A stretch of 64,000 bases of DNA from CAUZFZ01 sp963579025. GTDB lineage: Bacteria; Planctomycetota; Planctomycetia; Planctomycetales; Planctomycetaceae. Location: positions 1 through 64,000 of the forward strand of contig CAUZFZ010000024.1 of assembly GCA_963579025.1 (NCBI GenBank), in the 5' to 3' direction. Shown here piece after piece: positions 46,304 to 56,127 of this stretch (the first letter of the stretch is position 1; every line of letters starts with the position of its first letter). The notes beneath the pieces were generated by a model. That model was not told the DNA's origin, did not search any database, and saw nothing but the letters and a program-made list of their open reading frames with translations. Made by a program: the position numbers and the translations under genes.

Positions 46304-47275
46304 ATGTCTGACCTGCGGATAACAGCGATGTGTTCCCTGTTTGCTTTGCTGGTGCCTGCCTCACCGTTGCAGGCCGACTCCAAGGTTAAGGCTGAATCGA
46401 AATCCACCACCGACAAAGAGTCTGAAGCGGAATCGAAATCTGAATCAGATGACAGCGTGACCTTGCGATATCAGTTCCAGCGAGGCCAGTACGTGCATTA
46501 CGAGGTCGAGTCACGCTCGACGATGAAAGTCACCGCTCGCAACACGACACAGACGCTTGATCAGAGTCGACGGACGAAAAAACACTACCGCGTTGTGACC
46601 GTCGACGAGCAGGGCAGCGCCGTGCTGGAACCGATCATTGATCAGGTTCACATGCAGGTTAAGACAGACGACAACGAACCGGTGGTGTTCGACAGCCGCA
46701 ATCCATCGGCGGAACTGCCCAAAGCATTCGACACCATCGAGCAGAACATTGGTAAAGCTGTGGTACGCGTGCGGTTCTCGGCACTGGGACGCGTCGAAAA
46801 AGTCCTTGGGGCTGCTCGGGGAGACATGGATGAAAAGAAGACCGCTTTTCTGGTGGCACTCCCCGACGAACCCGTCCGCCCGGGAGAAGTCTGGTCTGAC
46901 GACTTTGCTGTTGGAGTCTCCCCTGATCCGCACCTGGGACCGAAACTGATTAAGAATGTGACGATCCGCCGCAAGTACACCCTGAATAAGGTCAAAGACG
47001 GCATTGCCCACATCAGCTTCCGCACGTACCCGATGTCCATTGAGCGTAACCCGCATGTGCAGGTTCAACTTGTCGCTCAAACCCTTCGTGGCAGCGTGCA
47101 GTTTGACGTGGCTCGCGGGCTGGTTCTCGAGTCGCGAAGCACCAGTGAAGGAGACGTTCGCAACGCGTTCGGTCCGGCGTCGGCGATGATGTCCACTACA
47201 AACAGCGTCGAGCGCTTCGTCAATCCGCCCCGCAAAAAACGGGCGCCCGCCGGCCCCGAACTGCCCGGCGCGTGA
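46304..47275 (+). CDS. Secreted protein of unknown function (DUF6263-like)
   Basis: A 323-residue protein with a signal peptide (SLFALLVPASPLQAD) and a charged Ser/Lys/Glu linker to about residue 50. The rest is a beta-rich domain (VTLRYQFQRGQYVHYEVESR, VVTVDEQGSAVLEPIIDQV) resembling DUF6263 proteins. It ends in a basic tail (NPPRKKRAPAGPELPGA). CCAGGA lies upstream of the ATG. It is 25 bases after DUF1573 and therefore probably co-transcribed. No catalytic motif is recognised. Confidence 0.65.
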   Translation: MSDLRITAMCSLFALLVPASPLQADSKVKAESKSTTDKESEAESKSESDDSVTLRYQFQRGQYVHYEVESRSTMKVTARNTTQTLDQSRRTKKHYRVVTVDEQGSAVLEPIIDQVHMQVKTDDNEPVVFDSRNPSAELPKAFDTIEQNIGKAVVRVRFSALGRVEKVLGAARGDMDEKKTAFLVALPDEPVRPGEVWSDDFAVGVSPDPHLGPKLIKNVTIRRKYTLNKVKDGIAHISFRTYPMSIERNPHVQVQLVAQTLRGSVQFDVARGLVLESRSTSEGDVRNAFGPASAMMSTTNSVERFVNPPRKKRAPAGPELPGA

Positions 47276-47416
47276 AGCTCGCCGCGGGTAAGACCACCCA
47301 GTAGCCACCGTCACCAGCGGTGCGCTTTGGAGCAGGCGCATGTTCCTGGCGACGTCACGCACGGTCGCGTCCGGTATATTTCCTGATGCTTGCTGATCGC
47401 CTTTCAGGAACTCCAG

Positions 47417-48664
47417 ATGCTTCTGCCCCTCCGAACATGCATGTCCGCAGCTTGCCGGTTTGTACTGATGCTGGCGCTGCTGATTTCATTTGCCTTGCCG
47501 GCTCGGGCGCAGGTTCCTGTCGAAGTTCAACCACTCGAAGGTCAACCCATCACGGGGCGTCTGACTGCAATCACGTCCGACGGCATCCAACTGGACAACG
47601 GCAGTAACACGCTGTCGGTGCGACTGACCCAGGTCGTGTCACTGCGAATCACTGATCTTCAGACCGAGCCGACTCCGCCGATCGCGTCGTCTGGATGGAC
47701 GATGCTGGCGACCGGTGACCAGCTTCGTGTTGTGCCACTGGTCATTGACGATGTGTCGGTCGTCACGAAGTGGGCGAAGTTCCCAGCCCTGCGTCCACTG
47801 GCGATTCCACTTGAAGTTTGTCGAGGGATCGTGTTTCAGCTCCCGGCCGACGCCATACGGCAGGGGCAGGTGTTTACGCGGTTACTGGAACGCCGTGACG
47901 AATCCGATCAGGTCGTACTCCGCAACGGCGACCGTATCGAAGGTGAGTTCGTCGATGTCTCTGAGGGCCGGATTGTCCTGAAAACGACATTGGGAGAAGT
48001 CCCGGCCGACATGTCGCAGGCCCGGTCACTCGTGTTTAATCCGGATCTGATCAGTGTTCCGGAGCACGACGGCCCGTTTGCAACTCTCGTTCTGCGAGAT
48101 GGATCGACGCTATTGGCCAGTGAAGTCCAGTCAGACGGCGACGAGTTGCTGGTCCACGCGCTGGCGGGCTTCAAGGTGGCGCTGCCGGTAACGACCTTTC
48201 GGGAAATTCGATTCTATGGAGGTCGTCGCATCTCCGCGGCCACGCTGCCGATGAGCCCGCCGCGGACGACTCCGTACCTGAGCGTTCGCAGATCGCCGCG
48301 CGTCGGACGCAATGTCACTGGAGGCCTGCTGAGTATTCGTGGTCGACGATTCGCGACCGGACTGGGGGTCTCAAGCGGCACGGATCTGACGTGGCCATTA
48401 GATGGTGAGTACGAATCCTTCCAGGCGACGATCGGGATTGATGATGTCGCCAACGGTCATGGCAGTGTCGTGTGCGAAGTGCTGGTCGATGGCGCGTCTG
48501 CGTGGAAAAGCGAACGACTGACCGGGCAATCATCCGCTGTCACGCTACCGTCCCTGCCACTCAACGGAGCGAGCGAACTGACGCTTAGAACTCACTTCGC
48601 CGACCGAGGTCACGTCTTCGATTTCGCGAACTGGTGCGACCCGCTGCTGATCCGGAAAGACTGA
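47417..48664 (+). CDS. Secreted NPCBM carbohydrate-binding protein
   Basis: A 415-residue protein with a signal peptide (FVLMLALLISFALPARAQ), two tandem SH3-like beta modules (GQPITGRLTAITSDGIQLDN and VVLRNGDRIEGEFVDVSEGR share the pattern 'G..G......I.L') and a C-terminal NPCBM domain (about residues 270-415). The latter shows RGRRFATGLGVSSGTDLTWP, and VRLTG/SVVCEVLVDGASAWKS-like strands. NPCBM domains bind carbohydrate. The ATG at 47417 follows AGGAA. It is co-directional with the neighbours but separated by 141 bases. Confidence 0.82.
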   Translation: MLLPLRTCMSAACRFVLMLALLISFALPARAQVPVEVQPLEGQPITGRLTAITSDGIQLDNGSNTLSVRLTQVVSLRITDLQTEPTPPIASSGWTMLATGDQLRVVPLVIDDVSVVTKWAKFPALRPLAIPLEVCRGIVFQLPADAIRQGQVFTRLLERRDESDQVVLRNGDRIEGEFVDVSEGRIVLKTTLGEVPADMSQARSLVFNPDLISVPEHDGPFATLVLRDGSTLLASEVQSDGDELLVHALAGFKVALPVTTFREIRFYGGRRISAATLPMSPPRTTPYLSVRRSPRVGRNVTGGLLSIRGRRFATGLGVSSGTDLTWPLDGEYESFQATIGIDDVANGHGSVVCEVLVDGASAWKSERLTGQSSAVTLPSLPLNGASELTLRTHFADRGHVFDFANWCDPLLIRKD

Positions 48665-48835
48665 CCGCTTCGAACAGACCGCCTGTTCCTGGTCTCCTGG
48701 TCGTTGCCGTTCAGTATTGGACGTACAATGCGTCGAACAGGACTGGCGGGAAGCCCCAGTCACCGAAAAACAGGAAATTGTTCTTGCACGCTCTCTTTGG
48801 GATCGATGCGGTCAGCCACGTCGAAGGTGTATACC

Positions 48836-51800
48836 GTGCGGATAGCATTTGTCACTGTTTTCAGTCTGTTTCCGCTTGTTTGCCTGACTGCGGACACGGT
48901 GCCGGGCGAGACTGGTGTGGCTCCATCCGCGGCCGACGCCGATTTCTTTGAACGTCGCATCCGGCCGATCCTTGTCGAGCATTGCATTGCGTGTCATGGG
49001 CCGAAGAAACAGGAATCCGGACTGCGACTCGACACGCGTCAGTCGATCATTAAGGGCGGCGACACTGGCAGCGCAGCCAACCCCGGCAAGCCAAAGAAGA
49101 GCCTGCTGCTGAGTGCGATCCGTCAGACTGGCGATTTGAAGATGCCGCCGGAAGAGCCGCTCCGTCCGGAACAGATTCGACACGTCGAGCGTTGGATCCA
49201 GCGTGGTCTTCCCTGGCCGGAGAAATCGGTGATCATCGCCGGACGTGCAGACGTCGGTGCTGCAGCGCACTGGGCCTTCCAGCCGATTGCAAATGCGCCG
49301 GTCCGCGATGGGTCTCGTTCCAGTATCGACACGCACATTCTGCATCGGTTGGAGGAGGCGGGTCTGAAACCGGGACCGCGAGCCGATACCGTGACGCTGA
49401 TCCGGCGAGCCACGCTTGACCTGACCGGGCTGCCGCCAACTCCGGAAGAAGTCGAAGCCTTCCAGCGCGAGTCGAAATCCGATCCCAAAGGTGCATTTGC
49501 GAGCCAGGTTGATCGCCTGCTCGACTCGCCGCGATATGGTGAACGGTGGGGGCGCTACTGGCTCGATGTTGCTCGATACGCCGACAACAAGGGTTACGTA
49601 TTCTTCGAGGACAAGAACTTTCCCTGGGCATGGACTTACCGCGACTGGGTCATTCGGGCGTTCAACGAGGATCTGCCTTACGACCGTTTTCTGCTCGAAC
49701 AGATTGCGGCCGATCAACTCGATCTCGACGGGGACCGGCGATCGCTCGCGGCACTGGGGTTCCTGACGCTCGGTGCCCGATTCATGAACAATACGCACGA
49801 CGTCATCGACGATCGGATCGACGTGGTGACGCGAGGACTGATGGGACTGACAGTCACCTGTGCCCGCTGTCACGACCACAAGTACGATCCGATTCCACAG
49901 GCCGACTATTACTCGCTGTATGGCGTCTTTCGCAGTTCGAGCGAGCCCATCCTGCAGCCGGAGTTCACTGCTCCTTCCGACACAGACGAGTACCGCACAT
50001 TCGCTGCCGGCATGACCGAGCGGGTCACAAAGCTTGAGACATTCATTGAGACGCAACGGCAGCAGACAATGAAGGGTGCCCGTGATCGAGCGACAGAGTA
50101 CATGCTCGCCGTCCATCGAAGACGCGGTCACCCGAACACAGAAAACTTCATGCTGCTGACCGACAAAGGGGCATTGATCCCTGCGGTCATTCGTCGCTGG
50201 GAGGCGTATCTGAAACGGACACGACGTGAGACGCATCCAGTCTGGACTGTCTGGCATCGATTCTTCGACCTGTCCGACGAGGAATTCGCCGGCGCGGCCG
50301 CACGTGTCCATGCGGATTTGTTTAAGTCGACCCCGCCAGATGACGACTCAGCGCCGACGATCAATCCACTGATTGCAGACAAATTCGCCGATCAGGTTCC
50401 GTCCACAATGAACGACGTCGCACGCCTGTATGGTGAATTATTCCAGTCTGTCGATGCGCAGTGGCAGGAACTGCTGCTGCAGGAGTCCGCATCTCCGCCG
50501 ACTCGCCTGGAAGCCGATGCGGCCGAAGAAATACGACAGGTGCTTTACGGCGCCGGCTCGCCGGCTGCGATTCCCCGGCAACTGGGCTGGGGCTTCCTGG
50601 ATTTGCTGCCCGATCGTCCGACACAGGGAGAATTCAAAAAACTGATCGGCGAGGTCGAAAAGTGGAGCAAGTCGCAGCCGGGGGCACCGCCTCGCGCAAT
50701 GACGCTGCGGGACAACGAATCGCCATACTCACCCGTTGTGTTCCTGCGCGGAAATCCAAATCGCGAGGGAACGCCAGTGCCAAGGCAGTTTCCGCAGATC
50801 CTTGCCGGGTCGGATAGAATGCCATTCACGAGTGGCAGTGGTCGCCTGGAACTTGCTCGGGCAATTGTCGATCCGACAAACCCGCTTACGGCGCGCGTGT
50901 TCGTGAATCGCGTCTGGCTGCATCATTTCGGCCGAGGGCTCGTCAACACACCGGGCGACTTCGGGCTTCGCAGTTCACCGCCGTCTCATCCCAGATTGCT
51001 CGACGAACTGGCATCCGCTTTGGTGAAGAACGGATGGTCGGTGAAGTACCTGCATCGATTGATCATGAACTCGTCGGTTTACCAGCAGGCTGCAATGCCG
51101 AGGACCGGCACCGAGCCCAAACAAGTCGATCCGGAAAACCGACTGCTGTCTCACTTCCCGCGACGCCGTCTGGACTTCGAGGCAACGCGTGATTCTCTGC
51201 TGGCCGTCTCCGGAGCGCTCGATGTAACGATGGGCGGACCGCCTCCCAACGTGCTCAACGGCTTCACTCCTCGACGTACGGTTTACGGATTCGTGAATCG
51301 AATGGACCTGCCTGGATTGATGCGTGCGTTCGACTTCCCTGAACCGGCCGCCACAAGTCCGCAGCGTGAAACAACAACCATCGCGCCGCAGGCACTGTTC
51401 TTCCTTAATCACGACTTTGTCAGCGAGTGTGCCCGCCGATTGCTGCGTCGTCCGGACGTGAGCGAGTTGTCGGAACCGCCACTGCGTGTCGCTCGGATTT
51501 ACCGCATTGTATTTGGTCGCGATCCCGACCCTGAAGAAGCCGCCGTCGCGCGGATGTTTCTGCAGCCGCGCTCGGAGTCAGCCGCATCAAAGGCATGGAC
51601 GTACGGCTTCGGTGGTGTTGATGAGGACACACAGAAAGTGACTGGTTTCACGCGTCTGACGCACTGGACTGGCTCGCGCTGGCAGGCGGGCCCGAAGCTC
51701 CCCGACCCGAAACTCGGCTGGGTCTTCCTGGATCGCAACGGCGGTCACCCTGCATCGTCGGCGGACCGTTGTGCGATCCGTCGCTGGACGGCTCCCGACA

Positions 51801-52177
51801 GCGGGACGATCGAGATCATCGGCATGCTGAAGCACGTTCCTGAACCGGGGAATGGAGTCCGCGGCCGGATCGTCCACAGTCGTGATGGTGTCGTCGGTGA
51901 GTACCGTGCGGATCACTCGGAGTCAGTTATCAAGCTGGTCAAGCTGGCTGTGGAAGGCGGTGACACAGTCGACTTTGTCGTAGACTGGCAGGGTCAGATT
52001 CTTCACGACGAATACGAGTGGTCGGTCGTGATTCGACAGACGTCGCCGGTGTCGCCTGAAGTTCAACAGGTCAACGAGTGGCAGTCACAGCGGGACTTCA
52101 CAGGCGACGCGCAGGACCACTGGCTGGACTTTGTGCATGCCCTGCTAATGGCCAACGAGTTCGTGTTTGTTGATTAA
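48836..52177 (+). CDS. Large planctomycete cytochrome C / DUF1549 / DUF1553 protein
   Basis: A 1113-residue exported protein. The GTG at 48836 follows GAAGG and opens a clean signal peptide (MRIAFVTVFSLFPLVCLTAD); an in-frame ATG at 48806 is less well placed. PSCyt1 contains CIACH at 50-54 and DUF1549 follows from about residue 165 (DTHILHRLEEAGLKPGPRAD, ATLDLTGLPPTPEEVEAF). DUF1553 begins near residue 680 (ARVFVNRVWLHHFGRGLVNT). After DUF1553 a roughly 190-residue beta-rich region (VTGFTRLTHWTGSRWQAGPK) interrupts the usual C-terminal end, which returns at the very terminus (DFVHALLMANEFVFVD). It is much longer than the 649-residue homologue and is followed by a DUF1501 gene 50 bases downstream. 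Confidence 0.87.
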   Translation: MRIAFVTVFSLFPLVCLTADTVPGETGVAPSAADADFFERRIRPILVEHCIACHGPKKQESGLRLDTRQSIIKGGDTGSAANPGKPKKSLLLSAIRQTGDLKMPPEEPLRPEQIRHVERWIQRGLPWPEKSVIIAGRADVGAAAHWAFQPIANAPVRDGSRSSIDTHILHRLEEAGLKPGPRADTVTLIRRATLDLTGLPPTPEEVEAFQRESKSDPKGAFASQVDRLLDSPRYGERWGRYWLDVARYADNKGYVFFEDKNFPWAWTYRDWVIRAFNEDLPYDRFLLEQIAADQLDLDGDRRSLAALGFLTLGARFMNNTHDVIDDRIDVVTRGLMGLTVTCARCHDHKYDPIPQADYYSLYGVFRSSSEPILQPEFTAPSDTDEYRTFAAGMTERVTKLETFIETQRQQTMKGARDRATEYMLAVHRRRGHPNTENFMLLTDKGALIPAVIRRWEAYLKRTRRETHPVWTVWHRFFDLSDEEFAGAAARVHADLFKSTPPDDDSAPTINPLIADKFADQVPSTMNDVARLYGELFQSVDAQWQELLLQESASPPTRLEADAAEEIRQVLYGAGSPAAIPRQLGWGFLDLLPDRPTQGEFKKLIGEVEKWSKSQPGAPPRAMTLRDNESPYSPVVFLRGNPNREGTPVPRQFPQILAGSDRMPFTSGSGRLELARAIVDPTNPLTARVFVNRVWLHHFGRGLVNTPGDFGLRSSPPSHPRLLDELASALVKNGWSVKYLHRLIMNSSVYQQAAMPRTGTEPKQVDPENRLLSHFPRRRLDFEATRDSLLAVSGALDVTMGGPPPNVLNGFTPRRTVYGFVNRMDLPGLMRAFDFPEPAATSPQRETTTIAPQALFFLNHDFVSECARRLLRRPDVSELSEPPLRVARIYRIVFGRDPDPEEAAVARMFLQPRSESAASKAWTYGFGGVDEDTQKVTGFTRLTHWTGSRWQAGPKLPDPKLGWVFLDRNGGHPASSADRCAIRRWTAPDSGTIEIIGMLKHVPEPGNGVRGRIVHSRDGVVGEYRADHSESVIKLVKLAVEGGDTVDFVVDWQGQILHDEYEWSVVIRQTSPVSPEVQQVNEWQSQRDFTGDAQDHWLDFVHALLMANEFVFVD

Positions 52178-52182
52178 TCTGA

Positions 52183-52221
52183 GTCCCCTCTTCCCGTGGG
52201 AGAGGGCCAGGGAGAGAGGTA
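52183..52221. repeat. Degenerate CCCCTCTTCCC / GGGAGAGGG repeat
   Basis: GTCCCCTCTTCCCGTGGGAG continues with AGGGCCAGGGAGAGAGG. It is related to the repeat at 4589-4640. It lies between the PSCyt gene and the DUF1501 gene, and GAGAGG at its end may double as the ribosome-binding site for the latter. Confidence 0.5.
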
Positions 52222-52227
52222 AGCCCG

Positions 52228-53622
52228 ATGGACAGTCCCATTATCAGTCGCCGGGAACTGCTGGCCAGATCCGGCACTGGCTTCGGCATGCTTGGCCTTG
52301 CCGGTCTGCTGCAGCAGGAGGCAGAAGCAGACAGTGTGAGTCCGCTCGCACAGAAAACGCCGCATTTCGAGCCTCGGGCCAAGCGTGTTGTGCACCTGTT
52401 CATGAACGGGGGCCCGTCACAGGTCGACACGTTTGATTACCGACCGTTGCTCGAAAAGTACGCCGGACAACCGCTTCCCGGTGGCAACTTTCGCACCGAG
52501 CGTCAGACAGGTGGACTACTGCCCTCGCCGTTTAAGTTTCGGCAGTATGGCGAGTCAGGTCAGTGGGTCAGCGATCTGTTCAGGAAAACGGCCGCGTGGC
52601 ACATCGACGACATGGCGGTGATCCGTTCGATGCAGGCTGAGGTGCCGAATCACGAACCGTCCCTCATGCTCATGAACTGCGGCGACGCTCGTCTGCCGCG
52701 ACCGAGTTTCGGTGCCTGGCTGACTTACGGGCTGGGCACAGAAAACCGAAACCTGCCGGCGTTTCTGGCGATGTGTCCCGGCGGGTACCCGATCGTCGCG
52801 ACACGCAACTGGCGTTCGGCATTTCTCCCGGGAGCGTGTCAGGGGACCTACATCAACACGCAGCATTCTGACGTCGAAAAACTGATCGAGAACATTCGCA
52901 ACAGCCGACTGTCGGTGGACGATCAACAGCGGCAACTGCAATTGCTGCGACTGCTCAATGCTCGTCACGCGCAGAAGCGGGCGTTCGATCCGCAGCTCGA
53001 ATCGCGGATCGAATCGTTTGAGCTGGCGTTCCGCATGCAGACGGAAGCTGCGGACGCATTCGACATCAGCGGCGAACCGAAGCACCTTCAAACGGCCTAC
53101 GGAACGGGCACGCATGCACGTCAGTTGCTGATCACGCGACGCCTGCTTGAACGCGGCGTCCGGTTCATTCAGGTCTGGAGCGGTGCTGGCCAGCCATGGG
53201 ACAACCACAGCGGCTTGAAACAGAATCACCTGAAACTCGCTGCTGAATGGGATCAACCAATCGCGGCTTTCCTGACCGATCTGAAGCAACGAGGCCTGCT
53301 GGACTCCACGCTGGTGTTATGGGGTGGAGAATTCGGCCGCACGCCTGTCGCTGAGAAGCCCGCTTTAAACGGCCGCGACCACAACCACTACGGCTTCACG
53401 TGCTGGCTGGCCGGAGGTGGTGTGCGCGGTGGATACGCTCATGGTGCGACCGACGATTTCGGGTTCCGAGCGGTCGAGAAACCGATGCCTGTCCACGACC
53501 TGCACGCGACCATGCTGCACCTGCTGGGGTTCGACCACACCCGGCTGACGTATCGATACGCCGGCCGAGACTTTCGGCTGACCGACGTACACGGAAACGT
53601 CGTGCCCGAGTTGCTTGCATAG
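52228..53622 (+). CDS. DUF1501 exported protein
   Basis: A 464-residue DUF1501 protein, the partner of the cytochrome/DUF1549/DUF1553 gene directly upstream. A twin-arginine leader (IISRRELLARSGTGFGMLGL) precedes the family signatures VVHLFMNGGPSQVDTFDYRP and LWGGEFGRTPVAEKPALNGR, and the characteristic HNHYGFTCWLAGGGVRGGYA. The closing HDLHATMLHLLGFDHTRLTY is also typical. Its neighbour DUF1549 protein suggests joint export. Start support is GAGAGGTAAG just upstream. Confidence 0.9.
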   Translation: MDSPIISRRELLARSGTGFGMLGLAGLLQQEAEADSVSPLAQKTPHFEPRAKRVVHLFMNGGPSQVDTFDYRPLLEKYAGQPLPGGNFRTERQTGGLLPSPFKFRQYGESGQWVSDLFRKTAAWHIDDMAVIRSMQAEVPNHEPSLMLMNCGDARLPRPSFGAWLTYGLGTENRNLPAFLAMCPGGYPIVATRNWRSAFLPGACQGTYINTQHSDVEKLIENIRNSRLSVDDQQRQLQLLRLLNARHAQKRAFDPQLESRIESFELAFRMQTEAADAFDISGEPKHLQTAYGTGTHARQLLITRRLLERGVRFIQVWSGAGQPWDNHSGLKQNHLKLAAEWDQPIAAFLTDLKQRGLLDSTLVLWGGEFGRTPVAEKPALNGRDHNHYGFTCWLAGGGVRGGYAHGATDDFGFRAVEKPMPVHDLHATMLHLLGFDHTRLTYRYAGRDFRLTDVHGNVVPELLA

Positions 53623-53759
53623 TCTCGTTCTAAACAGGCTCGTTCGCGTTGCTCTCCAAGGAACGACCCGGCCTTCCGCCAGTGCCTGTTCGGAACAGGT
53701 CCGGGATCGCAATAATTTCCGAGCACTTGAATTCACTCTTACTGTCCGAAAGAAATCCG

Positions 53760-55007
53760 ATGCGACGCCTACTCATATGCCTCTTTGCAACGACGATTAC
53801 GTCCGGGCACCTGCGTGCCGAGAACTGGCCTCAATTCCGAGGCCCCACCGGGCAAGGCATATCCAGCGAAAAAGATCTGCCACTGCGTTGGTCCGAGACC
53901 AAAAACATTGCGTGGAAGACCGAGATCCCCGGTGAAGGCTGGTCTTCACCGGTCGTGTTTGATGACCGTGTGTATGTGACGTCCACGCTGAATGAGGGCA
54001 CCGAGTGCCGGGTCATCTGCCTGGACCGCAAAACGGGAAAGATCGCCTGGAATACTCCCGTCGGTACGCAGGTCACGAAGAAGAAGCGTCGGGAGAACTC
54101 GTATGCGACGCCGACGCCTGTGGTTGACGGGCAACGGGTTTACGCCGTCTTCGGCAGTGGGCTGATTGCCGGGCTGAACATCGATGGCAAGCTGCTGTGG
54201 ACGAATCGTGAGGTCGAATTCTACAGCCACCACGGACTCGGCTCGTCTCCGACGATGTTCGAAAATCTGCTGATCATGCCGTTCGACGGCAGTGATGAAG
54301 CCGAGGCAAAGGTTGGTTGGAAAATCCCGTGGGACAAGGCGGTGATCCTGGCTCTGGATGGGGAAACCGGCAAAGTGGCGTGGCGTGGACGCCGCGGGCT
54401 CTCGCGAATTTCGCACCTGACACCGGTTGTCTATGGAAGCGGGGAATCGGCTCAACTGCTAAGCAACGCAGGTGATGCCGTTCAGGGTTTTAATCCCCGA
54501 ACCGGCGAACGGCTGTGGAGTGTCTACAGCAAAGGCGAAGGAGTGACGCCGTCACTGGTCGCCGCCGATGGGCTGGTGATTACGTCCTCCGGCTTTGAGG
54601 ATCCGACACTGCGGGCGATTCGTCCGGATGGTCAGGGCGATGTCACAAAAACGCATATTCAATGGGAGCAGAAGAAGGGCGTCCCGTTGCTGGCTTCGAT
54701 GGTGCATGTGAAACCGCACCTTTACACACTGACGCGCGAAGGCGTTGTCACGTGCTTCACAGCAGCGTCAGGCGAGATTCTCTGGCAGGAGCGAATCGGA
54801 GGCCTGCACTGGTCATCGCCGGTGTATGCGGATGGTCATATCTATTGGCTGGATGAAACCGGCGTGACGACCGTGATACGGACAGGTACCGAGTTCAAAC
54901 TGGTGGCCACCAATCCGATTGGAGAAAGGTGCCAGGCAACTTACGCCGTATCACAGGGGCAGATCTTCATTCGTGGTGAGAAACACCTGTTCTGCGTTGG
55001 TAAGTGA
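53760..55007 (+). CDS. Exported PQQ-like beta-propeller protein
   Basis: A 415-residue protein with a signal peptide (RRLLICLFATTITSGHLRAE) and repeated beta-propeller strands of the PQQ type (CLDRKTGKIAWNTPVG, ALDGETGKVAWRGRRG, GFNPRTGERLWSVYSKGE, CFTAASGEILWQERIG). It starts with WPQFRGPTGQGIS, a common planctomycete opening. The Asp-rich metal ligands of real quinoprotein dehydrogenases are not obvious, so it is probably a structural or assembly relative (BamB-like fold) rather than an oxidase. The ATG at 53760 follows GAAAGAAATC. Confidence 0.82.
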   Translation: MRRLLICLFATTITSGHLRAENWPQFRGPTGQGISSEKDLPLRWSETKNIAWKTEIPGEGWSSPVVFDDRVYVTSTLNEGTECRVICLDRKTGKIAWNTPVGTQVTKKKRRENSYATPTPVVDGQRVYAVFGSGLIAGLNIDGKLLWTNREVEFYSHHGLGSSPTMFENLLIMPFDGSDEAEAKVGWKIPWDKAVILALDGETGKVAWRGRRGLSRISHLTPVVYGSGESAQLLSNAGDAVQGFNPRTGERLWSVYSKGEGVTPSLVAADGLVITSSGFEDPTLRAIRPDGQGDVTKTHIQWEQKKGVPLLASMVHVKPHLYTLTREGVVTCFTAASGEILWQERIGGLHWSSPVYADGHIYWLDETGVTTVIRTGTEFKLVATNPIGERCQATYAVSQGQIFIRGEKHLFCVGK

Positions 55008-55028
55008 GGATCGTCGCCGGCTTGGGTT

Positions 55029-55160
55029 TGATTGCTGATTGTCGATTGATGAATTGTGATTTACGAAGTGTCAATGCGGTCGACCATCTGGAATGTCCAC
55101 CGCTCCTTCGTCCGCAAGTACTTCGCAAATCAACACTCATCAATCGACAATCATCAATCA
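55029..55160. repeat. Inverted repeat, GATTGTCGATTGATGA family
   Basis: The left arm (TGATTGCTGATTGTCGATTG...GATTTACGAAGT, 55029-55069) matches the complement of 55120-55160 at most positions. The 50-base centre contains no gene. It lies between the PQQ-type gene and cysE, and its AT-rich arms differ from the neighbouring sequence. Confidence 0.72.
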
Positions 55161-55237
55161 ACTCTGCAGCTCTGCGATTCTCGTCGCTGCGATAACATGC
55201 TTGTCGATGCGTCCGTGTTACGAAAAGGAAACTTACC

Positions 55238-56044
55238 GTGTCAGTTGTTGATCCCATCTGGGAAACGATTCGCGAAGAAGTCGCCTGTGAAGTGCAGCGA
55301 GAGCCGATGCTCGCCAGTTTTCTGCATGCGACTATCCTGAAGCACAAGCGTCTGGAAGACGCACTCAGTTTCCATCTGGCCGGCAAGCTGCCGTCCGAAA
55401 CGCTGTCCAGTATGCTGATCCGCGAAGTGATCGACGAAGCCCTCGCCGACGACCCGTCGATCGGTGAGTCTGTGCGAGCGGACATTCTGGCGGTACGCGA
55501 CCGGGACCCGGCGACCGACAAGCTGTCGATCCCATTGCTTTACTACAAAGGCTGGCACGCAATTCAGTCTCATCGTGTGGGCCACTGGTTGTGGACCAAC
55601 GGCCGCGAGCCCCTGGCGCTGTATCTGCAGAATCGCATCTCTGAAGTCTTTGCCGTTGATATTCACCCGGCCGCGCGCATCGGGAAAGGCGTCATGATCG
55701 ATCACGGCACCAGCGTTGTGATCGGCGAGACTGCAGTGATCGAAGACAACGTCTCGATGCTGCACGAGGTCACGCTGGGCGGCACCGGCAAACAACACGG
55801 TGACCGGCATCCGAAAATCCGCCACGGAGTACTGATCGGTGCAGGTGCCAAGATACTGGGCAACGTGGAAGTGGGAGCCGGCGCCAAGGTCGGAGCCTGC
55901 AGCGTAGTCCTCAATGACGTACCACCACACTGCACAGTGGCCGGTGTCCCGGCAAAGATTGTAGGTCGCGCCGAATTCGATGAACCGGCGCTGGAGATGA
56001 ATCATTGTTTGCCCGCCAGCCATTCCGGCGGCGACGGCATCTGA
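55238..56044 (+). CDS. cysE: Serine O-acetyltransferase
   Basis: Transfers acetyl from acetyl-CoA to serine, the first step of cysteine biosynthesis. The 268-residue protein has the N-terminal helical SAT domain (ILKHKRLEDALSFHLAGKLP) and the left-handed beta-helix of hexapeptide repeats. The conserved segment DIHPAARIGKGVMIDHGTSV, and its continuation VIGETAVIEDNV, contains the catalytic His; GGTGKQHGDRHPKI follows. The GTG at 55238 is supported by AAAAGGAA eight bases upstream. No cysK is next to it. It converges with the next gene. Confidence 0.95.
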   Translation: MSVVDPIWETIREEVACEVQREPMLASFLHATILKHKRLEDALSFHLAGKLPSETLSSMLIREVIDEALADDPSIGESVRADILAVRDRDPATDKLSIPLLYYKGWHAIQSHRVGHWLWTNGREPLALYLQNRISEVFAVDIHPAARIGKGVMIDHGTSVVIGETAVIEDNVSMLHEVTLGGTGKQHGDRHPKIRHGVLIGAGAKILGNVEVGAGAKVGACSVVLNDVPPHCTVAGVPAKIVGRAEFDEPALEMNHCLPASHSGGDGI

Positions 56045-56048
56045 TGTC

Positions 56049-56099
56049 ACATTTCGTGTCGAGTGAAGTTCCGACAGTGTTCGCTCACTCACGAAACAT
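56049..56099. terminator. Possible bidirectional hairpin between convergent genes
   Basis: ATTTCGTGTCGAGTGA and TCACTCACGAAAC pair with a two-base bulge, immediately after the cysE stop. No T tract follows, so a rho-independent terminator is only suggested. Confidence 0.35.
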
Positions 56100-56127
56100 C
56101 ATTGTCGATTTCGCGGAGTGGGCACGC

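Noticed and set aside
48812..50311. 499-codon leftward frame opposite the PSCyt gene
   Set aside because: It lies wholly opposite a clear cytochrome/DUF1549 protein and has no motif.
55241..56092. 283-codon leftward frame opposite cysE
   Set aside because: Complete antisense of cysE, whose hexapeptide repeats are unmistakable.
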